Shown here in pieces: positions 1 through 11,705 of a stretch of DNA of 64,000 bases. The DNA is from Helianthus annuus (taxonomy: Eukaryota > Streptophyta > Magnoliopsida > Asterales > Asteraceae). The DNA lies in the NCBI RefSeq assembly GCF_002127325.2, contig NC_035448.2, positions 117,207,354 to 117,271,353 on the forward strand, written 5' to 3'. Within the stretch, counting starts at the first letter, position 1. Each line of letters opens with the position of its first letter. Below the pieces are notes generated by a model. That model saw only the letters and a program-made list of their open reading frames with translations, did not search any database and was not told where the DNA came from. Both the position numbers and the translations under genes were made by a program.

Positions 1-198
1 TATATATAATACATACATACAACACATATCATGCAAAAAGTCACGTTTCCATTTAATAACATATATGTACACAAAGATATTACAAGATGTTCGTTCGGAA
101 AAACCCAGAGTGTCACATTATCCCCAAGTTTTAAGAACTTTCGTCCCGAAAGTTAAGGCAGCCACTGCCAAGCTAGCGTGTTTCAACGGGGTGTCACA
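1..198 (-). repeat. 3' LTR (partial) of Ty3/gypsy element 1
   Basis: This stretch matches positions 7277-7474 almost base for base, so it is the inner end of the left LTR of the element running to 7474. On the minus strand the LTR begins TGTGACACCCCG, immediately after a purine-rich tract. The rest of this LTR and its target duplication lie left of the window. Confidence 0.9.
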
Positions 199-209
199 TC
201 ATCCCCCCG
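199..209 (-). other. Polypurine tract of gypsy element 1
   Basis: On the minus strand the sequence is a G6-containing purine run (CGGGGGGATGA) lying between the pol stop codon (210-212) and the 3' LTR start (198). This is the expected position for plus-strand DNA priming. Confidence 0.8.
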
Positions 210-3200
210 TTAGTTTGGAATTTCGTCCCGAAATTCGGTTGTAGCTTCAGTGCTGGGGGTTTCGTTTGGGAACAACTCGGGATACTTGCACTTCATCTGG
301 TCTTCCCGCTCCCAGGTAAACTCTGGGCCACGTCGTGAGTTCCAACGAACTCGCACGAGAGGTATTTGGCTACGTTTGAGGGTTTTGATCTCTCGATCCG
401 TGATCTCAATCGGTTCCTCAGTGAAGTGTAGCTGTTCATCAATAGTGAGTTCCTTGAAAGGAATTATGAGTGTTTCATCTGACAGACACTTCTTCAGATT
501 AGACACGTGAAAAACATTGTGCACTGCACTCAGCTCTGCAGGCAGGTTCAATCTATAAGCAGCCTTACCGATTTTCTCGGTAATTTCGAATGGTCCAACA
601 TATCGCGGGTTCAGCTTGCCCCGTTTACCGAAACGAACCACACCCTTCCAGGGTGAGACTTTAAGTAGAACCCGGTCCCCGACCTGGAATTCTAGTGGTT
701 TCCTACGCTTATCAGCGTAGCTTTTCTGACGGTCACGAGCTGCCGCCATGCGTTGTCTGATCTGGGTAATCTTTTCCGTCGTATCTACCACCAGTTCTGG
801 GCCTGTGATTTGACTGTCACCGACTTCCGCCCAGCAAAGAGGTGATCGGAATTTACGACCGTACAATGCCTCAAAAGGTGCCGCCTGAATGCTAGTGGGG
901 TAGCTGTTATTGTAGGAGAATTCCACCAGCGGTAGATGCTTCTCCCAATTCTTGCCAAAATCGATCACACATGCTCTCAGCATGTCTTCCAGGGTTTGGA
1001 TGGTGCGTTCAGACTGCCCATCCGTCTGTAGGTGATAAGCGGTGCTCATGTCCAAGCGTGAGCCAAAGGATTTGTGCATAGCTTGCCACAACTCGGAAGT
1101 AAAACGAGCGTCTCGGTCGGAAATAATAGAAGTTGGCACCCCGTGTCTCGAGACTACTTCCTTTAAATAGATTTCTGCCAAGGTAGAAAACTTGTCCGTT
1201 TCCTTAATGGCCAGAAAGTGTGCAGACTTAGTCAATCGATCTACTATCACCCAAATAGTGTCATTCCCGCGTTGGGATCTAGGTAGCCCCGTAACAAAAT
1301 CCATGGAAATTTGTTCCCATTTCCACTTCGGGATTTCGGGTTGCTGGAGAAGGCCTGCTGGTTTTTGATACTCAGTCTTGACTCTCGCGCAGGTCAAACA
1401 TTTGCTAACGTAAGCTGCTATGTGGGCTTTCATGCCAGGCCACCAGTAAGTGGTCCTTAAGTCGTGGTACATCTTATCTGAACCAGGATGTACTAAATAA
1501 CGGGACTTATGGGCTTCATCCATCACAAGCTCTCGCAGATCTCCGTAAAGTGGAACCCAAATGCGCCCTGCCACATAGTAAGCGCCGTTTTCTTTTTGCT
1601 CTAGTCGTTGTCTCGATCCTCGCAGGGACTCAGCCCTGATGTTTTCCGGTTTAAGAGCTTCAGTCTGAGCATTTCGAATCTGGGTAGGGAGATTAGACTG
1701 GATGGTAAGTTGTAACGCTCGCACGCGCTTGGGCGTAGTGTCTTTTCGGCTGAGGGCGTCTGCCACGACATTGGCCTTGCCCGGATGGTACTTGATGGCG
1801 CATTCATAATCATTCAGGAGTTCGACCCATCGACGTTGTCGCATGTTTAATTCCTTTTGCTTGAAGATATGCTCGAGACTCCTGTGATCGGTGTAGATGG
1901 TGCACTTGGTACCGTACAGGTAATGTCTCCATATCTTAAGCGCAAAGATCACTGCTCCTAGTTCCAAGTCGTGCGTAGTGTAGTTCCTTTCGTGCGTCTT
2001 AAGTTGTCGAGAGGCGTAAGCAATAACTTTGTCGCGTTGCATTAACACACAACCGAGCCCATGGATGGATGCATCGCAGTAAACCACAAAGTCGTCAGTG
2101 CCTTCAGGCAACGAGAGAATAGGAGCACTACAGAGATTATCCTTTAGTTTCTGAAATGCGGATTCCTGAGCTTCACCCCATTTATAAACCATACCCTTCT
2201 GAGTAAGAGCCGTGAGAGGCTGGGCAATCTTTGAGAATCCCATGATAAATCTTTGATAGTATCCTGCTAGTCCCAAGAATTGGCGGACTTCGGTCGGAGT
2301 CTTAGGAGTAGGCCAATTCTTTATTGAGTCGATCTTAGCTGGGTCGACGTGAATTCCATCCTTGTTAACCACGTGCCCAAGGAAATGGACTTCTCGAAGC
2401 CAGAAGTCGCATTTCGAGAACTTGGCATACAGTTGCTCATTGCGAAGGAGTTCGAGGATAAGGCGTAGGTGCTGTTCATGCTCTTCTTGACTTTTCGAGT
2501 AGATCAGGATGTCGTCGATAAACACAATTACGAATTTGTCGAGGTAAGGTTTGCACACTCGGTTCATGAGATCCATAAATACCGCGGGCGCGTTGGTCAT
2601 TCCAAAGGGCATGACAAGGAATTCATAGTGACCATAACGAGTCCTGAATGCAGTTTTGGAGATGTCTTCATTACGGACCCTTAGCTGATGATAGCCCGAT
2701 CGTAAGTCGATCTTAGAGTAGTAGCTCGATCCTTGCAACTGATCGAATAGGTCGTCGATTCGCGGGAAAGGGTAACGATTCTTGATGGTAACCTTGTTCA
2801 GCTCACGATAGTCAATGCACATTCGGAACGTGCCATCCTTCTTCTTAACAAAGAGTACCGGTGCTCCCCAAGGTGATGAACTAGGGCGGATAAACCCTTT
2901 ATCTAATAGTTCCTATAGTTGAGTAGAGAGTTCCTTCAATTCTGCGGGGGCTAGTCGGTAAGGTGCACGAGCTATGGGCGCTGCTCCGGGAGCTAGCTCG
3001 ATTTGGAATTCGACCTGACGGTGGGGAGGGAGTCCAGGTAGTTCTTCAGGAAAAACCTCGGGGTAGTCACGCACCAGTGGAAAATCTTCAATCCTCTTTT
3101 CCTTTTCCTGCGTGTTGGTGACAAGTGCTAAGATAGCGGTGTGCCCTTTTCGTAAGCACTTCTGGGCCTTCAAGAATGAGATAACGCCGGAGATTTCTCC

Positions 3201-4822
3201 GCCTTTGCCACCTTGTACAACGAGGGGTCGGCCAGAACGGCGGGGAATACGAACTGCTTTCTCTTGACAGAGGATCTCAGCGCGATGCTTGGATAACCAA
3301 TCCATACCAATGACAACGTCGAAGCTTCCAAGAGTAACAGGGAAAAGATCGATACTAAATATCTGACCGGACAATTCTAGTTTGCAGCCTTTGACAACAT
3401 GTGAGGCCTCGATGTTTCTACCATTAGCTAACTCGACGATATGATGTGAACTTAGTAACGAAAGTGGACGCTTAAGCTTCTTACTAGCACGTAAGGACAC
3501 ATAACTAGCATCGGCTCCAGAATCAAATAATACAGAAACATAACGATCATCGAGTAGGAACTTACCCGCCACGACATTGGGGTCATTCCTTGCTTCTCCA
3601 GCTCCAATCACAAAAGCCCTTCCCCTTGCACCATTCCCAACATTGTTGTTCTGATCGTTGTTTCCAGCTCCCTGATTGTTGTTGCGGTTCTGGTTCAGTT
3701 CAGGGCAATTCTTCTTATAGTGCCCCTCAGCTCCACACTGGAAACAACCCTTGGCGTTCCCGTGATGTTGTTGCTGCTGGTTCTGCCCCGCGGGACGTGG
3801 ACTCCTACAGTCCTTGGCCTCATGCCCCATTTTGTTACATCGCTGACACTGACTCTTCCCACAAGGCCCACTGTGATGTCGATTGCACTTGTTGCACTTG
3901 GGGTGGTTACCGCGATAGCCACCCTGCTGTTGAATGCCCTTGTTGTTTTCAGTTTTCCTTTGCTGTGCTGGGGCCTGGGTGGGGTTAGTATCCTTGCTTT
4001 GATTTCCTTCCCACTTACGCTTGTTGTCACTAGAAGTTCCGACAGTAGCACTGATCCTTTTGGGCAACCTGCCCTCTTCCACGGCCTGATCAGTGAGTTT
4101 GTGAGCAAGTCGAACGATCGGCTGAATGGTAGTGAGGTTGGCTGAAGTTACATGGCTTCGAATTTCTGGAGCCAAGCCCTTGACGTACAACTCGATTCTT
4201 CGATACATAGGTCGAGACATGTTTGGGCAAAGAGCAGCATAGTCATTAGACAGCTTGGTGTAGGTTTCAATCTCTGACCCAACCATCTTAAGCGCATAGT
4301 ACTCGTTCTCAAGTTTGTGGATGTCATCCCGGTGATAGTACTCCTCCTTAATCATGTCCTTGAAATCCTCCCACGCAGTAGCATTAGCAGTTTCCAAACC
4401 AAACATCTGAATTTGCGCCTTCCACCAGGAAAGCGCGTTTCCTTCAAGTGTAGCAGTAGCAAACTTCACCCAATTCGCAGGGGGACACTCACAGACAGCA
4501 AAGACAGCTTCAACTTTCTCAATCCAGTGCAGAAGACCTATGGCACCCTCAGTGCCGTTGAAAGGGAGAGGCTTGCAATCCATGAATGTTTTGAAAGTAC
4601 ACACGGGTGGTTGCGCAGGTGCATGCTGACCTGTTCGTGAGAAGCGAAGCGTATAGATTTAGGGATAAAAGGCGTTGTGGCGGTAGGATCTAAACATCCT
4701 AGGATATCGAGTTTACCTCCAGGGTGAGCTGCGAAAGCTGCAGCCACCGTGTTAAGCAGGTTAATGAATTGAGCCTGAGTCATGTTGATGTTTCCTCTTC
4801 CACGTCCACTCATTGTCTTCAT
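210..4822 (-). pseudogene. Ty3/gypsy Gag-Pol polyprotein (element 1), nearly intact
   Basis: The coding region of an LTR retrotransposon, reading Gag, protease, reverse transcriptase, RNase H and integrase, on the minus strand. The Gag start is at 4822, or at 4813 for the MSGRGRG start. The main Gag frame (from 4604) has three zinc knuckles (CNKCNRHHSGPC, CQRCNKMGHEAKDC, CFQCGAEGHYKKNC) and the protease motif LFDSGADASYVS. The Pol part shows the RT core FIDDILIYS, the RNase H motif [10 protein letters not shown], an HHCC zinc finger, integrase acidic residues ([26 protein letters not shown]) and a C-terminal chromo-like tail ending near [15 protein letters not shown]. Two lesions are visible: a frame change at about 4604-4650 near the Gag N-terminus, and one in-frame TAG at 2913-2915, where the family usually has glutamine. 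Otherwise about 1,460 codons are open. The order PR-RT-RH-IN and the tail suggest a Tekay-like chromovirus; this lineage call is inference. Confidence 0.92.
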
Positions 4823-5094
4823 AATCAGAAAACATAGTATGAGTGTGATGTCGTAATGTAGCGAGAATGAGATAGAAGAGAGAGGTGTATCTATCTAATT
4901 AGGCACACTAGTACGTATAGCAAAACAGAAAACATAAGGTAAGCAAACAAGTAAACACTAGTCCGAGCTATGAGATCTAATGTGTTGAGCCTTGCACTTG
5001 GAGTGTAGTGTCGTCGCGAGTCACAGGTTATAGTCTGGTTTTTCCCAAAAAGATTTTCCCCTTTTTTTTTAAAACCAAGTTCACTATAACCAAT
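4823..5094 (-). other. 5' leader of gypsy element 1
   Basis: Untranslated leader between the primer site and Gag, in the element's minus-strand sense. No ORF is supported here. Confidence 0.6.
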
Positions 5095-5107
5095 GGCTCT
5101 GATACCA
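5095..5107 (-). other. Primer binding site, tRNA-iMet type (element 1)
   Basis: The minus strand reads TGGTATCAGAGCC three bases inside the 5' LTR. This is the classical complement of the initiator methionine tRNA 3' end. It fixes the element's orientation. Confidence 0.93.
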
Positions 5108-5110
5108 ATC

Positions 5111-7474
5111 TGTCACACCCCCAAAATCCACATGCGGAACACCACCGCTTGGAGGCGTGACTGACCAGGATCCAGCCACCAATTATACTGAGCATTTAGT
5201 AATAGTAGAAATATTTGCTACCCAAGTAGTTAGCAACATCGTAGTTTAAGTTCGATAATTAGTTTAACAAAACAGCGGAAGCATAAACCAGATAGTTTTA
5301 AAGATAGTTCTTAATTCAAGATAATTAAACCCAACACACGGGTTTTGACGAACACTACACATCCCCAAGCAGCAGCTCCTCAGTCACTGGTTACCTGCAA
5401 AGCATGCAGTAAGGGGTCAACAATAATGCTGAGTGAGTTCACTAGTTGTCCAGTTTTAGTTTACCAAAAACATAAGTTGTTTAGATAAAGCATTTATAAT
5501 CACGTTGTGGGGAGCTACCCCATCTGTAAGCTCACTAAACTGTAGATACCGAAACTGTTGACGGAAAGTTGTTGTGCCCCGAGTCAATGTCTATCGTCAT
5601 TGACCATGTTGCAAGGTCTACTAGTTCACGCCCGATCTCCCCCGGTCACGGTGTGAGGTTGTCAAACCTAATAGCGCTATCAACTAATAACCCGTTCGCC
5701 CCCGGCGATTAATCGGTACTGTAAGCAGGGACTTAAAGTGATAGAGTTTCGTTTAGCATGGCTAGTTGTGATTTATAAATAATATCCAAACGTATCTCCC
5801 CCGGAGATAGTAATTACCCATTCTGTTTTCCCCCGGAGTAATGGGTCAAAGTGTTTTTCCCAAAGTTGGTATTTTGTTCGTGTCCCTCCGCGGGACGCAT
5901 GCTTTTAGTGTGTGAACTCACCTTGGGTTGCTCAGCAGATTAGGTTACTTGTCAAACACGTTGGTCACCACGTCCTAACATGGTTACCAGTATAGATCAG
6001 GTTTGGTGTACAAGAAATCACGTAAAATCTACACATAACTAACACGTATCATGCATACTACATACAGTCATAGGGTTATTGGGCCGGCCCTAATATTCAC
6101 ACATTCAAACAGCAACACATAGTCCAGTCAACAGGTAGCCCATATTACACACATTATGGCCCAATAACCCAAGTGGACAGCCCAGTCGCAACAAGGTGGT
6201 CTCGAGTCGCAACCAGGAGGTCTTGGCTTGTCACGCTGTGGTTACGAGTCGCAACCGTGTGGTCTCGAGTTGTCATGCTGTGGTTACGAGTCGCAACCGT
6301 GTGGTCTCGAGTTGTCATGCTGTGGTTACGAGTCGCAACCGTGTGGTCTCGAGTCGTCATGCTGTGGTTACGAGTCGCAACCGTGTGGTCTCGAGTCGCA
6401 ATGCTGTCCTTTTCTTGTTCACGTGCAATTTCAGACATATCAGGCTAAATTGTACTATGTAATCAGGCCCAAATCAGGAAACAACCAATAAGGTTTTAAC
6501 TAACAATTTTCCTAATCTGACCATTAGTAAACATGGATCAAACATTGCCCTTTTTAAACCTTCAAGTCATCTTCAACAAGTTCATCACAAGTTCATCAAT
6601 TTTTAGGGTTTTCACTTTAACATAATCATACATTTTTATGAACCAAAATCACATATTTTATCAAGATCATCATGCAAGAACAAGAAAACATACATTTTGT
6701 AACCTTGAACATAGTTCGGTTGGCCATAATCATTCTTAAACCACCATTCTTTAGCCATTTTTAAACATGTTACCAAGTATTTACACATAATGGTTTACAC
6801 ATATAGTGAAACTCACAAATCAACCTAAAAATCATGCATAACAATTCTAACTAAACACTTTCTAGTTCATTTAATACACATAAATCCTATACACATAAAA
6901 ATAATCACTAACCGGTTGAGAAGAAGGAGCCGAAACAAAGGAAAGGAACCGAGAAAATGAAGTGTCCGAGTGATGATGATCTTGACCGAGATTTCTTGAC
7001 CGAGATCCCTTGTTGTTGCCGGTTTGATTCCAAGCTTGAACCGAGATTAAGGAGAGAAAGTAGTGTTGTTGAGGGTTTCTAGTGAGAGAGAGAGAAGTGT
7101 ATGTGTTTGTGTAACAAATGAAGGAGTGGGGAAAGGTTTGGGGTTTTTATATAAGGTTTCTAAATTGGCTAGGGGGTTTCGGCCCAAACCGGTTACGGCC
7201 CAAGAGGCCCACTCGAGACCGAGTGGTCTCGAGTCGTGGTCTCGACTCACCTACATATATACGTATATAATATATATATATATAATACATACATACAACA
7301 CATATCATGCAAAAAGTCACGTTTCCATTTAATAACATATATGTACACAAAGATATTACAAGATGTTCGTTCGGAAAAACCCAGAGTGTCACATTATCCC
7401 CAAGTTTTAAGAACTTTCGTCCCGAAAGTTAAGGCAGCCACTGCCAAGCTAGCGTGTTTCAACGGGGTGTCACA
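5111..7474 (-). repeat. 5' LTR of Ty3/gypsy element 1 (2364 bp)
   Basis: On the plus strand the LTR runs from TGTCACACCCCC to GGGGTGTCACA, with TG..CA-type ends, directly next to the PBS. A likely TATA box on the minus strand lies at about 7143-7156 (TTATATAAAAACCCC). Upstream of it, at about 7205-7250, are several CTCGAG-centred palindromic words. A 42-bp minisatellite lies downstream at 6186-6400. Only the right flank of the insertion site (TATTG, 7475-7479) is in the window, so the target duplication cannot be tested. Confidence 0.92.
6186..6400. repeat. 42-bp minisatellite inside the LTR
   Basis: About four tandem copies of a 42-bp unit containing TACGAGTCGCAACC and GTGGTCTCGAGT. Because 42 is divisible by three and the unit has no stops in several frames, four overlapping ORFs appear on both strands. 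They are artefacts of the repeat, not genes. Confidence 0.9.
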
Positions 7475-7579
7475 TATTGGTTCCTACAAGCACCGTGATA
7501 TCTGGGATGTCTGGATCTAGGGATACCTGCTTAACATCCTGTGTTTTTGCTTTCAGGATATCATGTGCTTGGTACTTTG

Positions 7580-9879
7580 ATTGCTATCCCTGCCAGGATT
7601 TTGCCAAGGATTGATATATAACATTCATTTGCTTCCTGCTGGCCACTTTCTATTTTTACCACTCCGCAAGGAGTTGGTAACTTCACACATTGACAGTAAG
7701 TCGAATGCACAACCTTCATATCATGTATCCATGGCCTACAATTGGCAGCCACATGTTGATCTAAATGAACACAAGGTGGACAGTCTCTGTTTTAGCTTGT
7801 TTTCTAGTAGGTTAAGAGCATGGATGGAAACTTTATGAAGTAGGTTACATAAAAAAGGAATCGCAAGGTGGTTGTTCATTCGCTTGGTGTTACTTTCTTC
7901 CAAATATTTTCTTTATTAGTGAGTACTGTTTTAATACCAAAGTGTCGACCTTTTTCACCAGGGTATCCAGACTGCATTTAGGTGAAGTAAGCTATCTTTT
8001 TAAATCAGCATGTGTGGCCTTTGGCTCTGTTTTTTGTAGTTTGGTAAAAGTTGACCGTTCGATTGGTCCATGCACATACAAATTTCTGATGGGATGTCTT
8101 TAACCAGTTATCCTACAGGTAAACAAAAACATTTGAAAATATAAAACATATTCAAATTATATATCTATTTAAATGAATGTACAAATTAAAAAAAAAATCT
8201 TACGTCCACTTTGGTCGCTGACTAAGTGTTTATGAAGGATGGTGACGTTATAGCCATATAATTCCTCATTCGGAGAATCACACATTGTTTTCCATGAATG
8301 AGTAAAGACCTCACATTCTGATTGAGTAAAGGAGTTCTTGCAATATTTTACGATATTCTGTAAAATGTGAAACCTGCAAAGATATCTGTGTACTTTTAGG
8401 AATATTTTTTAGACACGCATTTAGTAGAGCTTCGTCTCTGTCTGTAAGAATTACACGTGGCTCCATACACTTGTGCAACATAGACCTGATCCTCTCCAGG
8501 ACCCAAACGTACATTACTTCATGCTCGTTTGAAAGAAATGCATGCGCAACACAAAAGGTCTGGTTTGTGAACGTCTTACCCATAACTTGCAAAAAATGGA
8601 AGATTGTACATATTAGTTTTATAGGTCACGTCAATCACAAGCACATGCGGGCACATTTCAAAGGACTTTTCATGACAAAAAATATATTCTCAACGTCGTT
8701 GGTCCGTCAGCTCTTGCACCAATCTAAACTCATTACGAGTGAGTCTCATGGCATACGCGCAACCCTCCAAATATTCAGAAGGGCTGTGTTGATTTTTCGT
8801 GGTACAATTCTTGTGTAGATAATCTATCCGCCAAGTGCAATGACTTTGGTCGAGACACTCTATCACCATAAAAGGGAATCCATATTTTTGTTGCCGGTTT
8901 TCCTAACCGTGGCCTTACTCTTATGCTCGCCATTACGGCAACATTGGAGCCATATCCAATGTTTCTTTGACCGTCTAGTAACAATAACGTATCCGTTATC
9001 TAAACCTCTTTGTTTGACCCAAACTTCTAACTTATCGCGGGACATAAAATCCTAAACATCATAAATGGAAAAATATATATAACATTTACAATATTTTTTT
9101 TACAAAAATAGATAACATTTATAATACATTTTAAAAAAAATATATAACATTTATAGTATTTTTAACAAAATATATATCATTCTCACGTGTTCAGTTTTGT
9201 ACGAAACTTCCGGGTAAGCGGGTTGCTCGTCACCCAGTGACTCTTGGGCGTAAGAAGGCTCACCAATGTCTTGTTATGCGTGTTGCGTGTCAACCAATGA
9301 CTCTTGGACGTAAGAAGGCTCACCGACGTCTTGCTGTATGGGGTAAGCATCACTAATGAAAAAGTTGTTGCCATAGTTTCGTTGTCCGTACAAGGCATAA
9401 CCCGGATACCCGTAACCGTAATCACCACTAGGCATAATAACCTGGAAAAAAACCAACGGTTAAAATATAGCGGTAAGTCTAACACCTAATTCAAATAAGT
9501 AAATAAATGTTTACCTCGTTCAGGTCTGGCAACAATGGTCTACTAGGCATAGTAAACTAAAAAAACCAACGGGTAAAAGATAATGGTAAATTTAACGCAT
9601 AATACAAAATAATAAATAAATGCTTACCTCGTTCTGGTCTGGCTTCCTTGTGATAAGAACGAAAGCCGGACACGAACTCCTCCGCGTGATCATCTTTTAC
9701 TCTCCCATTGTAAGAATCAGAGACAACCTACCCATCCTAAAACAACAGCGTGGTTAGTATTTCATAAACAAAACAAACAAAACAAGTAAAAAATACTATG
9801 CCACACTGCTTTCCGGAATATACGTGCTCGTGTTGTCGGACGACACGCCAAAAACATAATTGAGGTCGAACCAAGACAT
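7580..9879 (-). pseudogene. MULE / FAR1-like transposase pseudogene
   Basis: A decayed Mutator-like transposase gene on the minus strand, pieced together from fragments. A plausible start at 9879 reads MSWFDLNYVFG. Small exon-like pieces follow at 9274-9560. The FAR1-type DNA-binding region is at 8863-9045 (DKLEVWVKQRGLDNGYVIV). The MULE transposase core is at 8311-8592 (GKTFTNQTFCVAHAFLSNE, ILTDRDEALLNACL). A later piece near 8030-8095 reads FVCAWTNRTVNFYQTTKNRA, and a possible cysteine-rich SWIM-like end lies at 7580-7752. Frameshifts and stops break it repeatedly. It ends where gypsy element 1 begins, so the retroelement probably inserted into or beside it. Confidence 0.75.
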
Positions 9880-10336
9880 GGTGGAATTGTTTATTGAAAG
9901 AAACAATGAATGCTTCGGCTCCCATCTTCGTTTATAAAGGTAGAAAGCTAATTTCATTTTCAGAGGCTAATACGGGTCGTATAGGTCTATACGATCCGTG
10001 TAGGCTGACGTAATATCACATCCATCACTTTCTGTCCTTAAAAACCTCAATTTCGCCTCCAACCATACAAACATTCTTACATATCCTTACATTTTCCACA
10101 TTATTGCCCATTTTTTCTATAAATTTAATTACCAAAATAATTAAAATCAATGTATAAAAATTAAATGATTACTATAATCAATATATGTAAATAAAAAGTA
10201 AACTATATTTAAGAAAACATAGATATATCATTACATAAAAATCGTAATTGAACTAGAGTTAAAGTTTGCTTTGCAACATGTTGGTAAAATCGATTAATAG
10301 CTATTAAATAATTATGGGTAACAAAATAAAGCTGGT
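9880..10336. other. Intergenic, AT-rich, with one hairpin
   Basis: No gene is seen. A near-perfect inverted repeat lies at 9972-9999: ACGGGTCGTATAG, a 2-base gap, then CTATACGATCCGT (one mismatch). It sits upstream of the MULE pseudogene start and could be part of that element's end or promoter. Confidence 0.5.
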
Positions 10337-10490
10337 AAACAAATCAATTGGTCACTAATGAGTGATGATCCAATGGCAAAGGCAAAGCCTTTAAAAATAC
10401 TTAGGTTGGGAAGAGAAATGTTTTGGGTTCAAGTCCCATAGACGACATGGAATTAAAGAAATTAGCCGTTAAAAAAAACAAATCAATTGG
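10337..10490 (+). mobile_element. tRNA-derived SINE with 15-bp target duplication
   Basis: A body of about 124 bp (10352-10475) lies between two exact copies of AAACAAATCAATTGG (10337-10351 and 10476-10490). The body has a box B match, GGGTTCAAGTCCC (10425-10437), and a weaker box A-like segment about 50 bp upstream (about 10369-10382). It ends in an A-rich tail. RNA polymerase III boxes, an A-tail and a long target duplication together define a SINE. Confidence 0.8.
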
Positions 10491-10880
10491 TTGATTCCAT
10501 TGAAATCAAAATGAAAAATGGCTCTGAAAAATGAAAAATGGCTCAAAAGTTGACACAAGAACCAAAACAATGGTGTCTTTCGGTCGGATTTTTCATTTGG
10601 ATTCCTTCCCTTTGGTTGGTCTTCAATGGGCCAATGGGCCTGAAAGTATAGATATATTCCACATCATCACTACTCACTAGCGTACTTATGGATCTTCACG
10701 CAATAAAGATGGTAAGTAGAACTCTGATTATAAACCTATTGGTTCCATCACAACATGTGCTCACCTTACCTAATTTATATGTTTTAGGATTGTACATTGA
10801 TTTTTATTTAAATTAAATAAACTGCTTTAATAATAATCAGCTCTTTTTCCCACATAAAGACGGAAAAATGCTAATTAAAC
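10491..10880. other. Intergenic, no gene seen
   Basis: AT-rich sequence between the SINE and the Tourist-like MITE. No ORF, repeat or motif stands out. Confidence 0.5.
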
Positions 10881-10883
10881 TAA

Positions 10884-11107
10884 GGCCGTGTTTGTTTGAA
10901 TCTGAATGGCATATGAATGGAATCAATCAGAGGTTGGCTCTGATTCGTTCAGAGGTTTTGGTGTTTGGTTCGACAGCTTTGGTGTTTGGTTCGACATCTG
11001 AATGGGGATTTCAAGCTCTTAACCATTTAGATTTGAGTCACTGAACCATTCAGAGGAGTGGAGCCTCTTATTCTGTCATCAGAGGCTCTGATTCACCAAA
11101 CAGGGCC
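10884..11107. mobile_element. Tourist-like (PIF/Harbinger) MITE
   Basis: A 224-bp element with inverted ends GGCCGTGTTTG and CAAACAGGGCC, flanked by TAA at 10881-10883 and 11108-11110. A 3-bp TAA/TTA duplication with GGCC..TGTTTG ends is the PIF/Harbinger hallmark. Inside, GGTGTTTGGTTCGACA occurs twice in tandem. No transposase is encoded, so movement would need a partner. Confidence 0.8.
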
Positions 11108-11262
11108 TAACACTAGTTCATAGATGAATTAATACAATTTCTCTTACGAAGAAACACCAATTCCAAACTGTAGGGTTTATCCTCGAGCGAGAGGTGACGT
11201 CAAAAAGGTTAATCCTTTCTTTTCTCAATCAATGACTGAAATATGATTCGCCATGAGACTCA

Positions 11263-11302
11263 TTACAAGGAGGGGGGGGGGGGGGGGGTTCCCTCCTTGT
11301 AA
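11263..11302. repeat. 12-bp inverted repeat with G17 in the loop
   Basis: TTACAAGGAGGG (11263-11274) pairs exactly with CCCTCCTTGTAA (11291-11302). The loop side carries a run of 17 G (11272-11288). The run length may be unreliable in sequencing. Apart from this, 11108-11705 shows no gene. Confidence 0.75.
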
Positions 11303-11705
11303 CCACCCTCTGGCGTGAGAATAAGTATCTTTTAAGAAAAATAAATGAGTGTGTGTTATGTGTGGGAGTGGATCCTTAAACCTGTGGCTGAAAGCTGATA
11401 TTTATAGCTGAAGAGTGTGGAGAAGGAGATGGACTGATGGGCCTTGAGCCAGACGTCGCTATTAAGGAATATTCGGTTTGTCCTCTCTGACACAACCGTT
11501 ACGACCGTTGGTGTTTGCAGAGGATTGGGACGTTGGCGCTCGGTAATTGGGACGAATACATATAGAAACGATACGCTGGATTTTGTATACCTGTTATTAT
11601 TAACTTACATGGCCAAAATTCACATAAGCAACCACTACATGATGAAAAAAACCCAAGGGTAAAGATACAATGTGGTATACTAAAAAAAGGAAGCACACAA
11701 ATACA

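Noticed and set aside
6154..6491. Four overlapping ORFs of 87-94 codons on both strands
   Set aside because: They arise from the 42-bp minisatellite, which is open in several frames. The proteins are pure repeats.
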